64,000 nt of DNA from Lagopus muta (lineage: Eukaryota; Chordata; Aves; Galliformes; Phasianidae). The number at the start of each line of letters is the position of its first letter. Position 1 is the stretch's first letter. Of this stretch, positions 1-13,100 are shown piece after piece. Below the pieces are notes generated by a model. It searched no databases and was not told where the DNA came from. It saw nothing but the letters and a program-made list of their open reading frames with translations. A program made the position numbers and the translations under genes. The stretch is taken from assembly GCF_023343835.1 (NCBI RefSeq), contig NC_064449.1, positions 1,959,778 to 2,023,777 on the forward strand. Reading direction: 5' to 3'.

Positions 1-2746
1 GTCAACTCCTGAGGAGTGTCCAAGTGCTGAATGAGGTTCCCTGACCGCCCTGGGTCGAGTGTGGACTTGGAACACGCTGCATTTCTCCTCACCCCAGGGA
101 CGAAGTGATGGTGGGACACAGTCACCAAAGGCAGCAGTGGGCAGAGCAGTGCTGTCCCTGACTTTGGGACTGCAAGCCTGCAAGAAACAGATCCTGGGGC
201 TGATGCATAAAGAAGGGGGGGTGTTAGGAGACAGGAGGGTGGGAAGTGGGGTTTGTCCCCACTTGGCTGTGGTCTCCTTGCACTGGCTTTGCAGCACATC
301 ACCTGTGGGACCATGCTGTCTTCCATGAGTTACTGCGTTCTGACAGGAGCAGGGATTTGCACATCCCTGGAGCAATATATCTAGGAAATATTTTGTCTGT
401 CCAATCTGTAGGATACATGGACAGTGGGTTGGGTGGCTTTATTCTGTTTTGGATGTTTTTCCCTTGTTGAAGGGAGGGAGCAAAGCTGCATTTCTCTGCA
501 GCCCTCCTTGCATGGACTCCTGGCTCTCCCCACTCACATCTTGCTGCCTCCATGAGTTTCTCTCTCCTTAAGCACCGAAATTCTCCTGGACAGGTTTGGA
601 ATTCCTAGAAGCTTTGTGAAACCTCAGGGTGTGAAATTCCTCTGTGCAGAGCACTCCTGCTCCTCCTTGGCAGCTCTGGAGCTCCTGGTGACCCCAGGGA
701 TGCTGCAGCTTTGCCACCACCAAGTTCTGTGGTTGGGGCTGCATTATGAGTTGATAGAAACAGTCCTAAAGAGCAGTGTTTCCCTCTTTGAGGTCAGCCT
801 GCAGTTACTCCAGACTCTGCTTGCCCTGCAAAAATGGCTTTGCCCCTTTGCAAGCCTTCAGAGCGTGACCTCACTGCTGCAGAAAGGGATGTGAGGTGGC
901 AGGGAGCCCACATGTGGCAGAAATGCTTCTACCCAGCAGTGCTTTAACTTTGTTTGAATGTCTCACCAAGCCCTGGCTCTGATGGGCTACTTTGTCATGA
1001 GTTGACTGATTAGATTAGCGTCCCATTTGGGACTGCAATGAGTTGGTAGGGTTGTGTGTCCATTAATGATTGAGTTGTTGGGGTTGTTTGGCCATTAATG
1101 ACTTCTCTTTGGCTCTCTGAGGAATCCAGTGCCCTGCTAATTGCCTGCTCCAGTGCTGGGGAAAGCCTTCAGCCCAGAAATAGGAGGGGAGAAGGAAGGA
1201 GGGCGGTGGAGCAGTGTCACAGCATCCTTCAATGTACAGGTTTCAGCCTCTTGATGGTATTTAGCAGAAACACAAAGTGGGGAAAATGTGCCCACAAAGT
1301 GGGGATCGGTGCCTGCAGCCTTGCTGCTCTTTGTGAATTAAGAGATGCTGAGTGGTGCTGATAAAGCACAGCTTTTAATTAATGAAAATGTAACCACGTG
1401 AAAATGCACACTTTGTTGTGCAGGCATTCATCCGACCTCATGTGGGGGAGATTAGCAGTAATTAGGGAAACCCTGGGAGCAGAGGTTAGCTCTGTTTGTA
1501 AACACCAGCATCCAGCAGTCGGCTCCCCATGCAGCACCCATGCTGTGTCCTCATCCCAGGTGGGTTTGCTATGTGCTCTCCCTCTTGGGTGAAATTCTGT
1601 CTGTTTCTGGGGATTTGCCCTCGCTTTCTGTTGCTTGTTCTCTACAAAGGGACTAATAAAGCTTTTTCTTCCAGTTGAAACCCTTGAGCAGACTGTCCTG
1701 GCAGCCATTCTTGCTGATGAGGTTGGTGTATGGGGGTGTGCCATCAGGGCTTCACTTTGTCTGCTTGTAGGGTGTTGGAAAGGCTGTTTGCATCCCTCTG
1801 TCTCCACTGGCACTCTGTGACCTGCATGGAATTGTAAGGAGCTGGGTAACTTGCACCCACCCCGATCCTCTTACTCAGGGGTAAGCTGAGCCCAGGCAGA
1901 TTTACATGTGCATAAGGGCACACATTAGCCTTGCATTCTCAGGAGTGCTTTCTCGGATATCTTTGCTCATGCAGCTGGCTGAGCTGAGCTTACAAGTCTG
2001 CAGGGCAGTGCAGGACGTGCATTACCCACTGAGCAGAAGCATAGACTTCAAGCTGGGTCTTTGCAGTGCCACAAGCAGCCCTCAGCCCCCAGCATGGCTG
2101 TGTCTGGCTGCCCTGCACACCGTCCTGCTGTGGGTATAGCAGGGACATTACAGCAGGATCTCCTGCCTCCCCTGCAACTGCAGCTCCTGCCCCGTGGCTC
2201 AGTCCCGTGTCACTTTGTTCTCATTACAGAGGCTTTGCAGGGAGGGAGGGAGCTGACAGAGCTTCAGTGCATCCTCTGTGCTTCCCCAGCTGTTTCCCAA
2301 GAGCCTGCAGCAGGCTGTGTTTTACCTGCTGACTGGAGGCTTCCAGAGAAAGGCTTCATTCTTTTAAAGAAAGAAAATAAGAAATCCCATGCCAAGTTCA
2401 TCCTTGGTTGCACCAAGTGTGGCATTACTCTGCAGAGGGTGGCTGCTCCAAGCCTGGCTGCGCCATCACCGTGTCCCCAGCTTTGCTGTTGGGGCAGGAA
2501 GTAGAGCCCAGCATGCTGTCAGCTCCGTGCCCTATGCTGCTGAAACCAGAGTGCTGCCTGAGGCTGGGAGGTATTTAAGCATTGTTAAACATGGATTGGT
2601 GATGTGCTTAGGAGATATCCAACAGCTGAAGTGGTTTTTGGTGGCTGTGTGCTGGGTGCGGTGGCTGACACCGAGGCCAGGTGTCACCGAGGCCAGAGCA
2701 GGGATGTACAGCCTTGCTGCTCCCTGCCTCAGCTCCTGCTCTGAAG

Positions 2747-2840
2747 GAATCGTGGAGTAATTAAGGTCAGTTCTAAGATGACCTAGTCCAGCTGTCAACC
2801 AATCCCCACCATGCCTACTGAACACTGTCCCTAAAGGAAG
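2747..2840 (-). mobile_element. CR1 LINE 3'-end fragment
   Basis: Read on +, aatcgtggagtaattaagg followed by accaatccccaccatgcc and tgtccctaa resembles the reverse complement of a CR1 3' tail (aatcataga.tcattaagg...). The copy is degenerate, 5'-truncated and non-coding, inside an OSBP2 intron. Confidence 0.6.
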
Positions 2841-3724
2841 ACCTTTGTGCCAAGGGAAGGAGATGGCAAGACAGGAGCCGGCTGCAGGTGAGCCTTGTGT
2901 GCTCAAGTCACTGGGGGTTTTGCTCTTTGGTAGCTGTCAGGGCTCTTCCTCCAGCATATCCTGACATTGCCATTTATGCCACTTCTGCATCTGTCATGGC
3001 TCGTTGCAGCTTAAGGATGCTGCTCATGCACAGCCCAGTGCTATTCGCTGCCCTCTCACGGTGCCATCTGGTTGTGAATGCCCAAACACAAATAACAGAG
3101 TTCATAGGCTTTTTTGTATATGCTTTGTTCACCTGTTGAACAGGAGCAAATGATGTTTAATTATTTATGACACTTGCATTTATGTGTCTAAATATTCATC
3201 AGCAGACTCAGAGGTAGCTCTGAAGCCTTAGGCTGCATGCATCCTCCCTGCGGTGCTGTACCAGTCTGTGTGTTGGCTGTGGATTCTGAGCTCAGCCATA
3301 AAATAGAGAAAGCATGGTTCAGTGAAGCACATGGGCTTCCTTATCCTGGTGCCTTCTTTTCAGTGGACCCAATGGGAAGGTGGAAATTGGAATGGTATGG
3401 AGCCTGGGTGCATCTACACTAACTAAGGAAGCTGTGACTCTGGCTGATGCCCACAGCTTGAGCTTTGGAATTAAGTTTTCTCTTTTAAGTACTTCCTCAA
3501 CTATGGATTTGTTGATCTCCCTTCCACTTGCTGATTCGAGAATACCCCAAAGGAATGATCTCAGCATTATCAGTTCGAATTCTGTGGTGCAGGTTGTGTT
3601 GCATGCCAGCAGTGAGCTGGGGAGTCATTTTGTGTCATTGCCTTTGTGTCGTCTTTGGTGAATCTGCAGAAGGGAGACCCTTGGTTGGACCTTGATCCTC
3701 ATTGCATGGCACACGTGGGCTGGT

Positions 3725-3834
3725 AGGGACAGGCGTGGAGCTTCCAGGCTGGATGAGACTCTGGGCAGTAAGTGCTTGGTACCACTGGGTGGGCTTTAGG
3801 GTTCCTTCCACCCCTGCTACAATTCTATGATTCT
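3725..3834 (+). mobile_element. CR1 LINE 3'-end fragment
   Basis: The fragment runs ggctggatgagactctgggc, then gggttccttccacccc, and ends caattctatgattct, the diagnostic CR1 terminal repeat. It is 5'-truncated. Confidence 0.8.
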
Positions 3835-6800
3835 AAAAGGGGATTTCACTGGGGGAGATGGCTAAAGATATCAGCTCAGGAGCAGCCTGGGCGGCTTTGC
3901 AGGTGTGCATAGAAGCACACTGCCCCTGGCACCCACAGTCAGCAGTGCTTGCCAAGGACAAGCAGGTGTCAGCACAGCCTGGAGCTGGCCCTGCCGCTCA
4001 GGTCAGCCTGCAGTGCGTTCCTGTTCGGAGCTGTAGGATGATAAAGTTCCTATTTTTATCAGAACATTTGTTTTTTTCCTCTCCTGGCGGTGTGATGTGC
4101 AGTGTGAGCAGCCAGCTGTCTGGTAATGAATGGTTAGTTCCCTATAATCACACCTTCACAACTGGAAGATTTTTCATTTTGATTCTGAGCTGCTTCTTGG
4201 CTTCTTCTCCTGCCCATTGTGGATATGAAGAACAGATCATTCTACTTCATAAGAATAATTTGTAGACCACATCTCCAGTCCACGCCTTAGGATTGCAGTG
4301 TCCCAAACGGGGCGCAGGCTCTTGGGCACTGATCAGAAGGCACACTGTGTCTCAGAGAGCACTGCTCTGTTCATATAACCCCAAATTTGCTTTTTTTAAG
4401 CTCTCTTTTCAAAGCTCCATTGTAACTCACACTGGGCTGGTAGCTCCTTCTCTGCCAAACAGGCAGTTGTCCACTCTCTGCTTGGTTGGAATCTCTCCCA
4501 CAGTTGGTGTCTGCACTCAGGGTAGGGTGCTATCCTGCACTGACCACATCCCTCAGGCTCCCTTTTTCACCACTGTCTCCGTACTCTGAGGTTAAACCCA
4601 GTGCTTTCAGCCCATCTTTGTTGCCTGCCTTACCAGTGGGTTGAAGTTGTTTGGGTGATTTCATCAGAAAATCCCACATATGCTGGAAAGAGAGAATGAC
4701 TGCAACCCAAACGTAGTGCTGAGGGTTATTGACTGGTAATATCATCTTGTGACTGCAGCAATGAGATGGCCGGATTGCAGTCATCATAATAAAAATACTT
4801 TATGTTTTCTCAGTGCTTTTCTTTCAGAAAAGCAGAAATCCTTTAGGTGCATTAATGGGCTGCGATGCCAACTCCCATTCAGGGTGGTGCTTCAGTGCTT
4901 CATGGGAGGAAAGAATGCAGATAACAATAAATGGATTACAGTTCTTTGCATGTCCACTGCCAGCACCTCTGTGGCCTTGTGCAGTAAGGAGATTGAAGTC
5001 CAAAAATGAAATCCGTTTTGGGTTATTGGAAATTTGGTTCTGTGTTGTGTAAATAGTTCTGCTGGCACTACAGCAAGCCTCATTTGCAGACTGTTGGCCT
5101 TCTTGATTGCATCACCTTCTGATGGCTTGCAAGAAATGGCCACTGCAGCGTACTTCCTTCCAAAGAGCTGTCCTGGTGGGATCAACCCTGCTGCCTTCAT
5201 TATGGCTTTGCAGCTCCCCCACATTCCTGTACCAGGGTGCATTTGCCTCATGAGCTGGAATTTGTCCTGAGTAAGAGGTGAAGCCATCAACTTAACTGCT
5301 CCTTAGCCCTTCAGTTTCTTGTTCTTAGATTTTTCAGTTGTGTCCCTGTGGTGCTCGCTGACCTGAAAAACCAAGCAAGCAGTATAACGTGTCACAGTCT
5401 CACTTCACTTGGGTTTGGCTCCAGCCAGTTGCAGTGGAGTTATAATGAAACCACAATTACAGAAACCAAGAGATGGAGTCAGAAGCAAAGAATACGCTGT
5501 CCTGCTTTATTTCAGTGTGGTGAGGTGTAAGGGTGCAATACTGGCTAAGTTGGAGGTCTCTGCTCCGACCCTGGCCAAGGTTAGGTCACATCTGTGAAAT
5601 CCTTAGGTTTGAATTTCTGCATAACCTGAGCATTTGGCTTCACACTGTGCTCCCAATGGATTTCTGGCAGATCTGCTGGCACAGACTGGGAGCTCTGGGT
5701 CCTTTCTGTGCTGCCCCAAGCTGAGTGCTGGTCCTGCTCCAAGGCTGCGTCCTTGGGTCATCCCCACTGAATGAGATAGAGATGTCACAGCTCGTCACAG
5801 CTGGTGAATAACTGCTGTTTTTAGGCCTGAACAGCTTTCCATTTGCATTAGCAGTAGAGGAAATATCCTTGCCAGGTTGGCAATAATTGCAAAGCGATCA
5901 CCCAAATTTGGAACGATTTATGACCATTTGCTCTGTTATTTTGATGATTAAGTGCCAGTGTAATTCTTTACAACCAAAAAGTTCCGCCTGGGCCTGCTTG
6001 TGCAGATGCTGTAGGAATTCATCCCTCTCTTGGCAGCTGGGTGAAGCTATTAAATATAGACACCCATTGCCATTTAATATTCATAGCTATTAAAAGCAAC
6101 GCAAGCCATTGTGGAAATGGCTTCGGTTGAGGAATGGTTGGTGATCAGTGTCCATGTGCTGCTGCTGGTCCTGGGAGGAAAGGCTCTTGTTCCCAAACCA
6201 GGTCTGTGGTGGTGGCTGCAGAACACCAGAGGGACCAGTGGGTGTTTGCTGCAAGTGCTGTTGGTGTTTCTATAGGTTTTGCCCGTGGGTCCGTGGCAGA
6301 GGTTGGGTTTGGTGCTTATTTGTCCCATAGGCCTTCGCTGTGTTGCCTGGAAGAGGCTCCAGACCAAATCAATGTGGGGTTTTTCTTGCATTTCCATACG
6401 AAGCCCCTAGGGCAGGTATGTGGAGAGGCATACACTGACATTTGTTAGATCCAGGCCCATTGAGATGAAGCTATGCTTTCTCTATAGGCAGCCTTATTAT
6501 CTGTGATGATGATGGTGTCCTGGGAGCATCAAGCACGGGTTGGTTGGATGCAGCTCATAAAGAAAGCAAGGGTGGAATCTGTGAGTTGGCTGCTTCTGCA
6601 ACCCTCTGACTGCGGAGCAGGGACTTTTCCAGGTGCACTTCAGATCTGAGAGCTTCCCAGCTATGGAGAGAGACGAGCAAGCTCAGTCTGAGGAACAGAC
6701 TTCCCACAGGGAAGCAGTTGTGGCACAGAGCTTCCAGTCCTGGGGATGCTCTGGCCGATGCCTGTCTGCGTGTGGCAGCTTTTGTTGTGCTTTAACAGTA

Positions 6801-7811
6801 TCTTTCTGGGATCAGTGCAGGCTGCTTGTCTCAGGAACCTCTCTTGCTCAGCCCAGTGTCTGTGTCCCTGCCTTGGAGCAGGAAGCCAGATTGAATTTAT
6901 TGAGTGGAACCTTGAGAGGCAAGCAGTTCAGAGCTGCAGGAGAGTCTGGGTGGCAAGTTAGAGGGGATGCAGGATGGAGCGAAGTTCAAGGTGATGTGAG
7001 AAGGAGAGAAGTTAGAGGGGGTGTAGGAAGGAAGGGTATTTCTGGAAGTGAGGATGCAGGGATGGGAATGGTTTCTGCTTATGGGGCAAAGGAGGGTCAG
7101 GGAGTTGGAGCAGAGCCTTTGTGATGGATCCCAAGAGGAAGGTAGGAGGTGGCCCAGGGCATTAACTTTGTGCCTTTGTGTTAGGGACATCACTGCTGGG
7201 TTCAGAATGCATTTTGGGAATTTCAGGATAAAAGCTCATCAACCCCATGGCCTTTTCTTACAGACCATCTTAAACAGCTCTGCCGGCTCCATGCATCCAC
7301 AGAAGCATCAAAATGCACCTGAGCAGCAGCACATGGGGTTGCTGTAGTGGCACAGCCCCCAGCTGCTCACCTGCCACCTCTGGTGTCACCGGTGTCCTTG
7401 TGGGCTGTGTGCAGGGAAGTGCCACCTCCTCCAGCCCACAGCTCTCCGCCAGCATGGGGGAAAATGCTGCAAGCAGGGTTTAGCTGAGGGAAGTTCAAGA
7501 GGCAGAAAATAAGGCTGTGATGGGAGCATCTGCCTTGCTGAGCTCCTCGTGAGCTGCTGCCCTGGGCTCTGAAGGCTGGTGTGTGCTGTGGGTTTGGGAA
7601 GCAGCCCGAGGAGGCTTATGGCCACTGGCTGCTGATCCATTTTACATAGATTAAATAGCATCACAGCTCCAAAAATAATCCTCCAGGCTTGCGGCGAGGC
7701 CCACTGTTCCTATAGCAACTGGTTCATACCAGTGCCCTACAAATAAAAATCAAAACAGATTTCCTTTAAGTTTGTTTGCAAGTCAAAACAAAGTGGGAAA
7801 CGGAGAATGAA

Positions 7812-7930
7812 AGACTCTGGGCTGAACAAACTGAGGGCCCTCAGCCTCTCCTCACACACCTTGTGCTCTGGACCCCTCTCCATCCCACAGCCTTCCTTTG
7901 GACGCCTTCTGATGGCTTCATGTCCTTAAA
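7812..7930 (-). mobile_element. CR1 LINE internal 3' fragment
   Basis: Read on +, gggctgaacaaactgagggc, ctcagcctctcctcacac and ggcttcatgtcctt match the antisense of the CR1 3' body, a segment I know as ctgaacaa...tcagcctttcctc. It is degenerate, and both ends of the element are missing. Confidence 0.65.
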
Positions 7931-8929
7931 GCTACTCAGAGCTAGGGAGGCACAGATAGTTTCCCTTGCCATCAGTAGGGAGAGCAGTGATGGTTGAGGA
8001 GATCCTGGGTGCTCCATCAATTCCTTTTTGCCCACTGTAACATGGAGATGTCCCTGTGGTTGTGGTGGAGGGCTGGGAGCCCATCCTGGGAGCTGTGGGT
8101 GTTGGGAGGGCTGGGAGCTGCTTCGGGTGCTTTGCGCAAATGTTTCTCCTTCAACTCGCTCTGATTTGATTGTAACCGCAGCTTTGGGTTTCCTTCCTTC
8201 TGTGCTTTGATTTCAGTTCATTACAGCCAATTTTTGCTGTTCTGCGAGTAAAGCGAAACACCTTCTGGGTGTTTATATAATTCTGCATGGCAGCAGGAGA
8301 TGGGAGAGGGGGATCTGGGGTTAAACACTGCCTGGAGCAGGCAGAGAGATCCTTCCTGCTGCTCGCTGCTCCTAAAGCACTGTTTTTTTTGCAGCTGCAA
8401 ATAAGGGAAGATTGTCTTTGAGAAACATCACTCATGTCTATGCACAGAAAAATGCCAAATTTGATTCTTCCCCTGCAGTCACACAGAGGGAATGGTGGCT
8501 TTGGCGTCACGGTGGTAGCTGCCTGCACAGTGGCTGTGATGGAAACCAAAGTGGATTGTGCTTGTGGTGGGTACAGGGCATTGTTTGGCTTCTGAAGGGT
8601 GGCTGCAATCACCTTCAGTCACCAAATGGGGAGAGAGAGGTTACCAGGGTGCCTTGTGTGCTCCAGGGTGACAGATATTGCAGAAGTGCTGAAACAGAAT
8701 GCTGGCCTTCGGGAGGTTCTGGTTACTTCTCCTTACTGATTGCTGAAGTTTTCCCTCTAGATCTGTTGAAGATGGCATGTTCAAGTCACCAGCAGCAGAA
8801 GCCTGGTGCACCCTCTGGGATGCATCTTGCAAGCCTCATCTTCTCTCTCTTCTCCCCCTGCCCATCACGTCCATCCTACCCTGACCCCATCCCTGTGTGC
8901 TTGGAGCAGCAGGACTGTTGTTGCTCATG

Positions 8930-8992
8930 TTGGAACCAGATGGTCAGTAAGGTTTCTTCTGATCCAAGCCATCTGAGGGTTCTGTGGTTCAT
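8930..8992 (+). mobile_element. Degenerate CR1 tail (weak)
   Basis: gttggaaccagatggtcagt, ggtttcttctgatccaagcc and tctgtggttc resemble a heavily mutated CR1 3' end (gttggaac.agatgat...tctatgattc). The match is weak. Confidence 0.35.
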
Positions 8993-9887
8993 TGCTGCTG
9001 GCTTCTGCCAGAGTTTTGTTCTGCTTTCTCCTTGAGCTGTGTAGGACAAGCCCTTCTCTGGGCTCTGCCTCCTTGTCCCAATTCACTCTTCTTGAATGGC
9101 CTTGGAGGAACGCCCAGCACGTGCCTGGGTGCATAGAAGATGGGCGCTCCCTGTGCTGGCCCTGCTATGTGAGCCTGGGAACCTCACCTCCCCCTGCCCA
9201 GGTGGTGTGTAGGAATGCACAGCTCTGTTTTGGGTTGGATTTCTCTTTTTCATCACTCAGATGTTCTGGAGTTGCAGCTGTAACCATTCCCGTTGTTGTA
9301 TCTGAGATTCTGACTGTGGTTTTTTGCCCTCTCAAGCAGGGGGAAGGCTGGGGGTAGATGCTGTTTCTTAGACTATCTGTTCTTTGGCACAGAGCGGACC
9401 TGGCAGAGCAAGGTTCAGCTGTGGGGCTGGGTGCCCAAAACCCAACCCCTATGGCTGGGAATGGTATCCCAATGCTCCCTGAGCTCTGGCAGTTCAGGGC
9501 TGTGCCCACTGCCTGGGGAGCCTGTTCCATATCTGCTGCCTTCTGATGCAGGACCTTTCCCTAATGCTCACCCTGCGTCACCCCGTTGCTCAGGCTGAGC
9601 AGCCCTGTGCTGCATCCCAGTGGCAGCGGAAGGAGCCCTCTGGACACCCCTGGATGCCATCCCAAATTGTTCCTTATGCCATACTCTGCATCCTCATGCA
9701 GAGGGGTGCCAGTGAGATGGGTGAACGGGGAGTCAGGGCTGGGCTCGGTGCCCCTTCCCTCTGCCCTGGCACATCCCAGCCTGTAGCCTGTGCTGGAGGA
9801 GGCAGAAGGTCCCCCTGCCCGCTGGTACAGTCCAGGGGTAACCATGGAAACTGCTTTTTTTTTCTTTCTCCATCCCTCCCTTTGCAG

Positions 9888-10138
9888 ATGACTCGGGTGA
9901 TGAGGAGCCCGCCTCACAGTCAGACAAGAGTGAGCTGCACGGCACGCTGAAAACCCTCTCGAGTAAGCTGGAGGACCTGAGCACTTGCAATGACCTGATT
10001 GCCAAGCACGGGGCCGCCCTGCAGCGCTCGCTGAGCGAGCTGGAGAACCTGAAACTGCCAGCTGAAAGTGGAGAGAAGATCAAGGCTGTGAATGAGCGAG
10101 CCACGCTCTTCCGCATCACCTCCAATGCTATGATCAAC
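9888..10138 (+). CDS. OSBP2: OSBP2 exon: post-PH linker and first helical segment
   Basis: Acceptor is the pyrimidine-rich tract ending tttgcag at 9887; donor is gtaagt at 10139. The exon enters in phase 1 (a preceding G completes Asp) and leaves in phase 0. It encodes [20 protein letters not shown] onward, then the very conserved [18 protein letters not shown] helix and [13 protein letters not shown]. In OSBP and ORP4 this directly follows the PH domain, so no PH exon is expected downstream and at least one lies upstream of the window. Confidence 0.93.
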
Positions 10139-13100
10139 GTAAGTGTCGCCGCGTTTGCACGGAGGCAGAGGGAGATGCATCTCCTCCTCCTTTTCTTCTA
10201 CTGCCCTTCCCTCTCTCACAGCCCCATCTCATCCCCTGTACCCCAGCTCAGGGTTGTGGTGAGCATGGTCACAACCCTCAGGGTGCTGGGACGGAGCTTT
10301 GTTGAGTCCTTACAGCATGCTTGCTGGGCGAGCTGCCCCAAATCTGGTTGTGAAGCATGGTACATCCAGAGGTTGGGGCGCAGAGGGCTTTCTGGACCAT
10401 TCCTGGGGGTGGCTTTCAGGCCAGCTCAGCAATTCAGAGCCTGCTGTGGGTTCAGACCCCCATCCCCTTGTTGCTTGCACCTTTGCTGATGTTGGTGAAG
10501 CCACCCTCATTTTGCCCCACGGGAGTTTAATCCTGCTTTGCTGGAGCCCCTCTTTGCTCCCTGCCCTGTGCTTCACAATGGGCTTTTGTACAGCTCCTTC
10601 TGGGGTGTGGAGCTGTATTTCCCAGTGAAACAGCTCTTCCTGGAAAGGGGAGAAACAAAATGAGATAAAATATTTAAAGGGGGGAAAAAAATAAAATTAA
10701 TTGAAGCCTGACAGTCGTGGAATAATGCATGAAGGTAAAGCTCAAGGAATTGTAAAGGGAGGTTAGCTCTCTCAGCCCTGAGCAAAACAGAGGTCATATG
10801 CCACCTTAGGTGTACATGGAGGAATGCCCCTCCAAACAGCTGTGTGCTGATGCTGGAGGGTGTTTGCTGGGGAGAGGTTTTCCTGTGACAGTGCTCTGTG
10901 TTTGGGGGTGCCTGTGCACCTGTATGGAGTTGGGTAAAGTTTTGGGAGCAGGGTTGGCACAGTGTGCCTGGGTTTGCCATTGGGATGTGTCAGCAGCAGC
11001 CAGGAGAGGAGTTTTGGGAAGGGTGAGCAGGGCAATACCTGCTGTGTCTGTGCTGAGGAGGTGGTGGTGGTTGTGGCACGATAAAGGCTTGAGTGAGGGC
11101 TTGGCAATCTGGACAGTGTGAAACAGCACTGAAACAGGGAGGAAAAGATGGGAGGAACTCAGCGTGGTGAGCCCACAGCAGACTGTGAGAGGCTATGGAT
11201 ACCAGAGGTTTTTGAGCAGCGTACATCAGCTTGTGGCTGAGCTGCCTGGGGGATCTTTGGGGCTCCCCATGGAGGGTTTAGAGAGTCTTGTAACAGCCCC
11301 AGGAGCATTTCTGCACTGGATTTGCCATGTTAGCACAGGGTGATGCCTTCTGTGACCTGCTGTGCTGGCAGCCGCTCTTAGGGTGGCTGCATGAGTGCAG
11401 AGCTGCCTGCAAATCTGTAAGGAAATGTTGGATGTCCCTACAGACAAGTCCATGGCACCCAGCCATCTCCTGGCAGCAGAGAGGAGCACTCTGTCTCACG
11501 GATATCCTGCCATCGCTCAGTACGCTTCAGAAGGGCCAGAGCTCTATGGGGTCCCTTCCCAGTTTGGGACCCATGTGACAAGTGGTGCTGCATCCCCATC
11601 CTGTTTCCATCCAGTGGGGTTATGTAAATGTCCCCGTGCTTCGGGAGCAGCAGGAGGCAATAAGGAAATGCATATGGAAATCCAGCAGCCGCCTGTTAAG
11701 GTGACCTCTGTGCTGCAAACGTGCTGTGCGTGCCACTGGGGGCTCCCTGCAGCCCCCCTTCTGCTGGGGGGATCTTCGTCCTCTCCTTCCTCGCTCTGCT
11801 GTCCCCGCACGAGGGGAGAAGTACAGACACAAAAGGATTGGATACACAGCAGGGCAGCCCCCAAAATGTGCTCCCAGCCCTCTGCCAGCCACCCTTTTGC
11901 TCTGCTCCTGTCCTGATTTTGCAACCTTGCGTAATAACGCACCGGCAGAGCCACGTGGCAGAGCCGAGCCCGACGGCGCTGGGACTTTGAGGAGCATCCG
12001 AGAGGAGACGCAGCCAAGCGATCTGCCACGGGGGAGGAGTGGGAGGTGCGTAAAAATAAGGAGAAACTAATTAAGGGGATTATTATCCTCTTAATAAGAG
12101 GAGCGGAGACGAAGAGCGGCGTGGGCTGAGTGCGAAAAGCTCCGTCTTGGAGCTGGGCAGCAGGCAGCAGCCCCATGGACGTGGCAAGGGAACTAGCTGG
12201 GGCGGCAGGAAGAGCTCGGTGTGCTGTGGGTGTTGCTGGAAACAGGGTTTTAATGGGAATGGATTTTGCTACAACAAAGCAGAGGCGGCTGAGCCATGTG
12301 CTGAGTGTAACTGTCGCTGTCTTCATTTTTCCTCTTTTTTTCTTTTTTTATGTAGTTTCTGGATTTGATTGTGGTGTGAGCGTAGGGAGCAGCAGGGTCG
12401 GCTGCATGTGACTGCTGGGTGAGTTCTGAGCTCCAGGAGCAGCTCGGCGTCAGGAGGAGAGAAGGCAGAGAAGAGTGAGGGTATGCTGTGGGGCTGGAGA
12501 TGCTGAGATTTCGTGGAGTTGTATTTGGGGACGAGGTCTGTATGGTCACCGGGACCCAAAGGACTGTCCCTACAAGAGGCCAGACTGCTTTCCCCAGGGG
12601 GATTTCTCTTAATCACAGCAGTAGTTACCTTGAGCATTGTCAGCCCTCCTGGAGCTTGGAGACTTTGAGTGCACCCCACAGCCCGCTGGGAGGATGGTGG
12701 GCACAGCCTTGGTATCTCTGTGACTTGCTGAAGGATGTGGTTCCCTAGGGCTGGGAATGGGCTGCTCCAGTCCTGCCCAAATTTGCTGTGTATTAATGCA
12801 GTGCTGAGCATCCTCTGTCCCTGTGGGACAGTGCTGTGATTAATCTGTGCTACTAAAATGGCCTCGCTGTTAAAGCAGACTGATGTGCAGCATGTGCTCC
12901 CAGTGGCACCACACTCACTGTTGTGAATGGCTGCAGGGACAGCTTAACCCTTGCCTGTGCCTATGTTGGATTGCAGGACTGCTTAAAGCTGACAGGAGTC
13001 CCCTAAACCCGCTGCAGACACAGCAGAAGCATGGATCTCACCTCCCTCCTGCCCCTTACCAGTATGCATGGCACTCCCAGTTCAGCCTAGTACACCCATG

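Larger units (their letters stand above)
1..9887 (+). other. OSBP2: OSBP2 intron (upstream, partial)
   Basis: No exon of the PH domain or any other protein is visible here. The first recognisable coding exon begins at 9888 and needs a donor upstream of base 1. The stretch is GC-moderate intronic sequence with CR1 fragments near 2.75, 3.7, 7.8 and 8.9 kb. Open frames of up to 207 codons occur but none shows domain-like sequence or paired splice sites. Confidence 0.75.

Noticed and set aside
1..9887. Search for OSBP2 PH-domain exons upstream
   Set aside because: No frame with PH-like WxxxL/basic strand pattern and paired splice sites was found; the exons must lie before the window.
11544..12326. 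260-codon open frame on the minus strand in the large OSBP2 intron
   Set aside because: It overlaps GC-rich, CpG-rich intronic DNA where stops are rare; no domain-like segment or promoter orientation supports it.
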